Shown here: in pieces, positions 62,843 to 64,000 of the stretch
Layout: the number at the start of each line of letters is the position of its first letter
Position numbering within the stretch: position 1 is the first letter of the stretch
Assembly: GCF_900699765.1 (NCBI RefSeq)
Contig: NZ_CAADHO010000014.1
Coordinates: 58,446-122,445 of the forward strand
Length of the DNA: 64,000 nt
Direction of reading: 5' to 3'
From: Desulfoluna butyratoxydans
GTDB taxonomy: Bacteria > Desulfobacterota > Desulfobacteria > Desulfobacterales > Desulfolunaceae
Translations under genes and position numbers: made by a program
The notes under the pieces: model-generated
The model's database searches: none
What the model was told of the DNA's origin: nothing
The model's input: the letters and a program-made list of their open reading frames with translations, nothing else

Positions 62843-63242
62843 GGGCACGTGCCTTGGCAAAGCATCAACGTTTGTTAGTGAAGGTCTTTTCCGTGGGGGG
62901 AGCCTTTTGCAAGAAGCGGGCTGGCAACACCTTGTACACCAGGTTCGCGAATGCGCGGGCCTCGTGTTTTGGATTGTCACGCCGCAGGGATTCTCCCACG
63001 AAAATCGGTTGACCGTGTAATGATGAAAAATAACGGTTAGTATTTTACACCATCCCGCAATTCAACCACATTGGGTGGATGCTTGGCAAGAGATGACTGA
63101 AGGGGAGATGAATATTGAGGTATTCAAAGGAGCGCGTGGACGTCATAGACATTCACCGTGTGGACACGGCTGTCATGTTGGAAGGTGGGCGAGGGGCTCG
63201 TGGTGTCAATTTTTTTATGGAGTGGAGGGGGGTAACTGAACC

Positions 63243-63315
63243 ATGATGGGCACGCTCCGCTTTGCCCATCCTACGTGCCGTCGGCGTATGAAAGATGGCG
63301 GCCCGTAGGATGGGC
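63243..63315. repeat. Single REP-like unit (family A)
   Basis: GATGGGCACGCTCCGCTTTG, CCCATCCTACG, then CCCGTAGGATGGG. This is one isolated mirrored hairpin pair with a short spacer, outside any array. The 62843-63242 stretch before it has no supported gene. Confidence 0.75.
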
Positions 63316-63345
63316 CTGCGCAACCATCATAAAATACAAAAAGCG

Positions 63346-63440
63346 ATGCCTCCGGCGGCAAGGTGAGCCACCTTGAAAGCTCATTGCCGCAGAGATTTAA
63401 CCCTCGTTCCTCGGGTCAAATCTCTGCGGCATCTTTCGTG
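63346..63440. repeat. Family C element, partial copy
   Basis: GATGCCTCCGGCGGCAAGGTG, GCCACCTTGAAAGC and CCTCGTTCCTCGGGTC follow the family order, but the distal GCCGCCGGAGGC end is missing. TCTCTGCGG / CCGCAGAGA forms an internal stem. Confidence 0.7.
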
Positions 63441-63495
63441 AAGATCGCGCGTTTGTTTTTTGCGTGAGCCCTAACCTTTTGAATGCCAGAAGCGA

Positions 63496-63819
63496 TCAAC
63501 CGTTTACCTCGCCCTCCCAATCCAGGTAGGTCTGGATGGGGCCTGCATTTTGCCCATCGGCTTCCACGATCTCCACGTCAAGGAGGGGCACGTACCCCAC
63601 ACGCCTGCCTTCACGCACCTTGAGGATGACCCCGTAAAAATCATCATCCTCTTCCACGTCCACCACCTTCATGACATGGCCGAGACCAAAGGGTTTCTCC
63701 TCGGGTGAGGGGCGAAACGGGTTGTCATTGTCATCTTGCACCCGTTTCACCTGAAACGGAAAGGTGAGTCGTTCCTTGAGCCATCTGTCCCATGCCCTCT
63801 CGTCCAATTCGGTTTCCAT
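63496..63819 (-). CDS. Small conserved-looking acidic protein
   Basis: 107 residues; ATG at 63819 with AAGGGGA upstream. The composition (WDRWLKERLTFPFQVKRVQDD, GHVMKVVDVEEDDDFYGVILKVREGRRVGYVPLLDVEIVEAD) suggests a compact beta-rich domain. Similar small proteins are often annotated as calcium-binding, which I cannot verify here. No signal peptide. A GGGGGCT / AGCCCCC hairpin (63836-63853) lies in its leader, and the sequence beyond it to 64000 holds no further gene. Confidence 0.65.
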   Translation of the reverse strand: METELDERAWDRWLKERLTFPFQVKRVQDDNDNPFRPSPEEKPFGLGHVMKVVDVEEDDDFYGVILKVREGRRVGYVPLLDVEIVEADGQNAGPIQTYLDWEGEVNG

Positions 63820-64000
63820 ATTTTCCCCTTATGATGGGGGCTTTTCAGCCCCCTGGTAAGTCAACTCCGCGGGCTGGGTGTATAGGCCAGCCCTTTCAAG
63901 GTGGTAAATATAACTATACCTAAAGGCCCAAAATGACGTGATAAAATCTAGACAAACCACTCTTTAAAGGTTATGGTAAAGTTAAACAATAACCTATTAT

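Overview
The window looks like the chromosome of an anaerobic Desulfobacterota (sulfate-reducer-like) bacterium. This is inferred from gene content, not from a database match. The pointers are a complete futalosine menaquinone pathway (mqnA, deaminase, mqnB, mqnC, mqnD, mqnE), an anaerobic lysine-degradation operon with radical-SAM and B12 aminomutases, a def-fmt-rsmB-PASTA-rpe housekeeping run, and high-GC DNA with very repeat-rich intergenic space.

Layout. 0-7.3 kb: xerD and an Xaa-Pro peptidase; an acidic-repeat protein ending in an FGE-like fold that lacks the catalytic cysteines; and a divergent cluster of a ParA-like ATPase, a small protein and a zinc-ribbon protein. 7.5-17 kb: a hotdog thioesterase, then mqnE-mqnC-deaminase-mqnA behind a promoter with two tandem palindromes, an 11-copy 145-bp tandem array, mqnD, and mqnB translationally coupled to a TetR gene. 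17-22.6 kb: aroQ, rpe, a PASTA protein, rsmB, fmt and def. 22.6-29.2 kb: a 245-bp MITE-like element, an EamA transporter, two GNATs, a lipoprotein, a beta-barrel-like protein, three near-identical tRNA-Leu(CAG) units and a MazG-like protein.

29.2-42.5 kb is one catabolic unit. On the minus strand it reads kdd, kamA, kamB, kamC, kamD, kamE, kal, kce and an NhaC-type antiporter. A TetR gene stands divergent from a CoA-transferase pair (atoD/atoA-like). Two near-identical palindromes (CCTAAC-N4-GTTAGG) sit on the two divergent promoters, which suggests TetR self-control and control of the CoA-transferase. Together the genes convert lysine to C4 CoA esters, acetoacetate and ammonia.

42.5-64 kb is accessory DNA. 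Arrays of a REP/BIME-like hairpin pair separate small islands: a two-gene cassette with a 1,590-residue protein holding an internal OmpA-like domain and no visible signal peptide; a multi-pass membrane LuxR regulator convergent with a lipoprotein; an rtcB-prfH RNA-repair/ribosome-rescue pair; and a type I restriction R subunit with no M or S gene in view. Each REP array has its own spacer length (about 149, 190/213 and 199 bp) and some show higher-order duplication. A separate family of short elements, two copies with clear terminal inverted repeats, sits against gene ends. The best candidates for something undescribed are the OmpA-like giant-protein cassette, the stop-codon-hugging element family and the acidic FGE-like/ParA locus.
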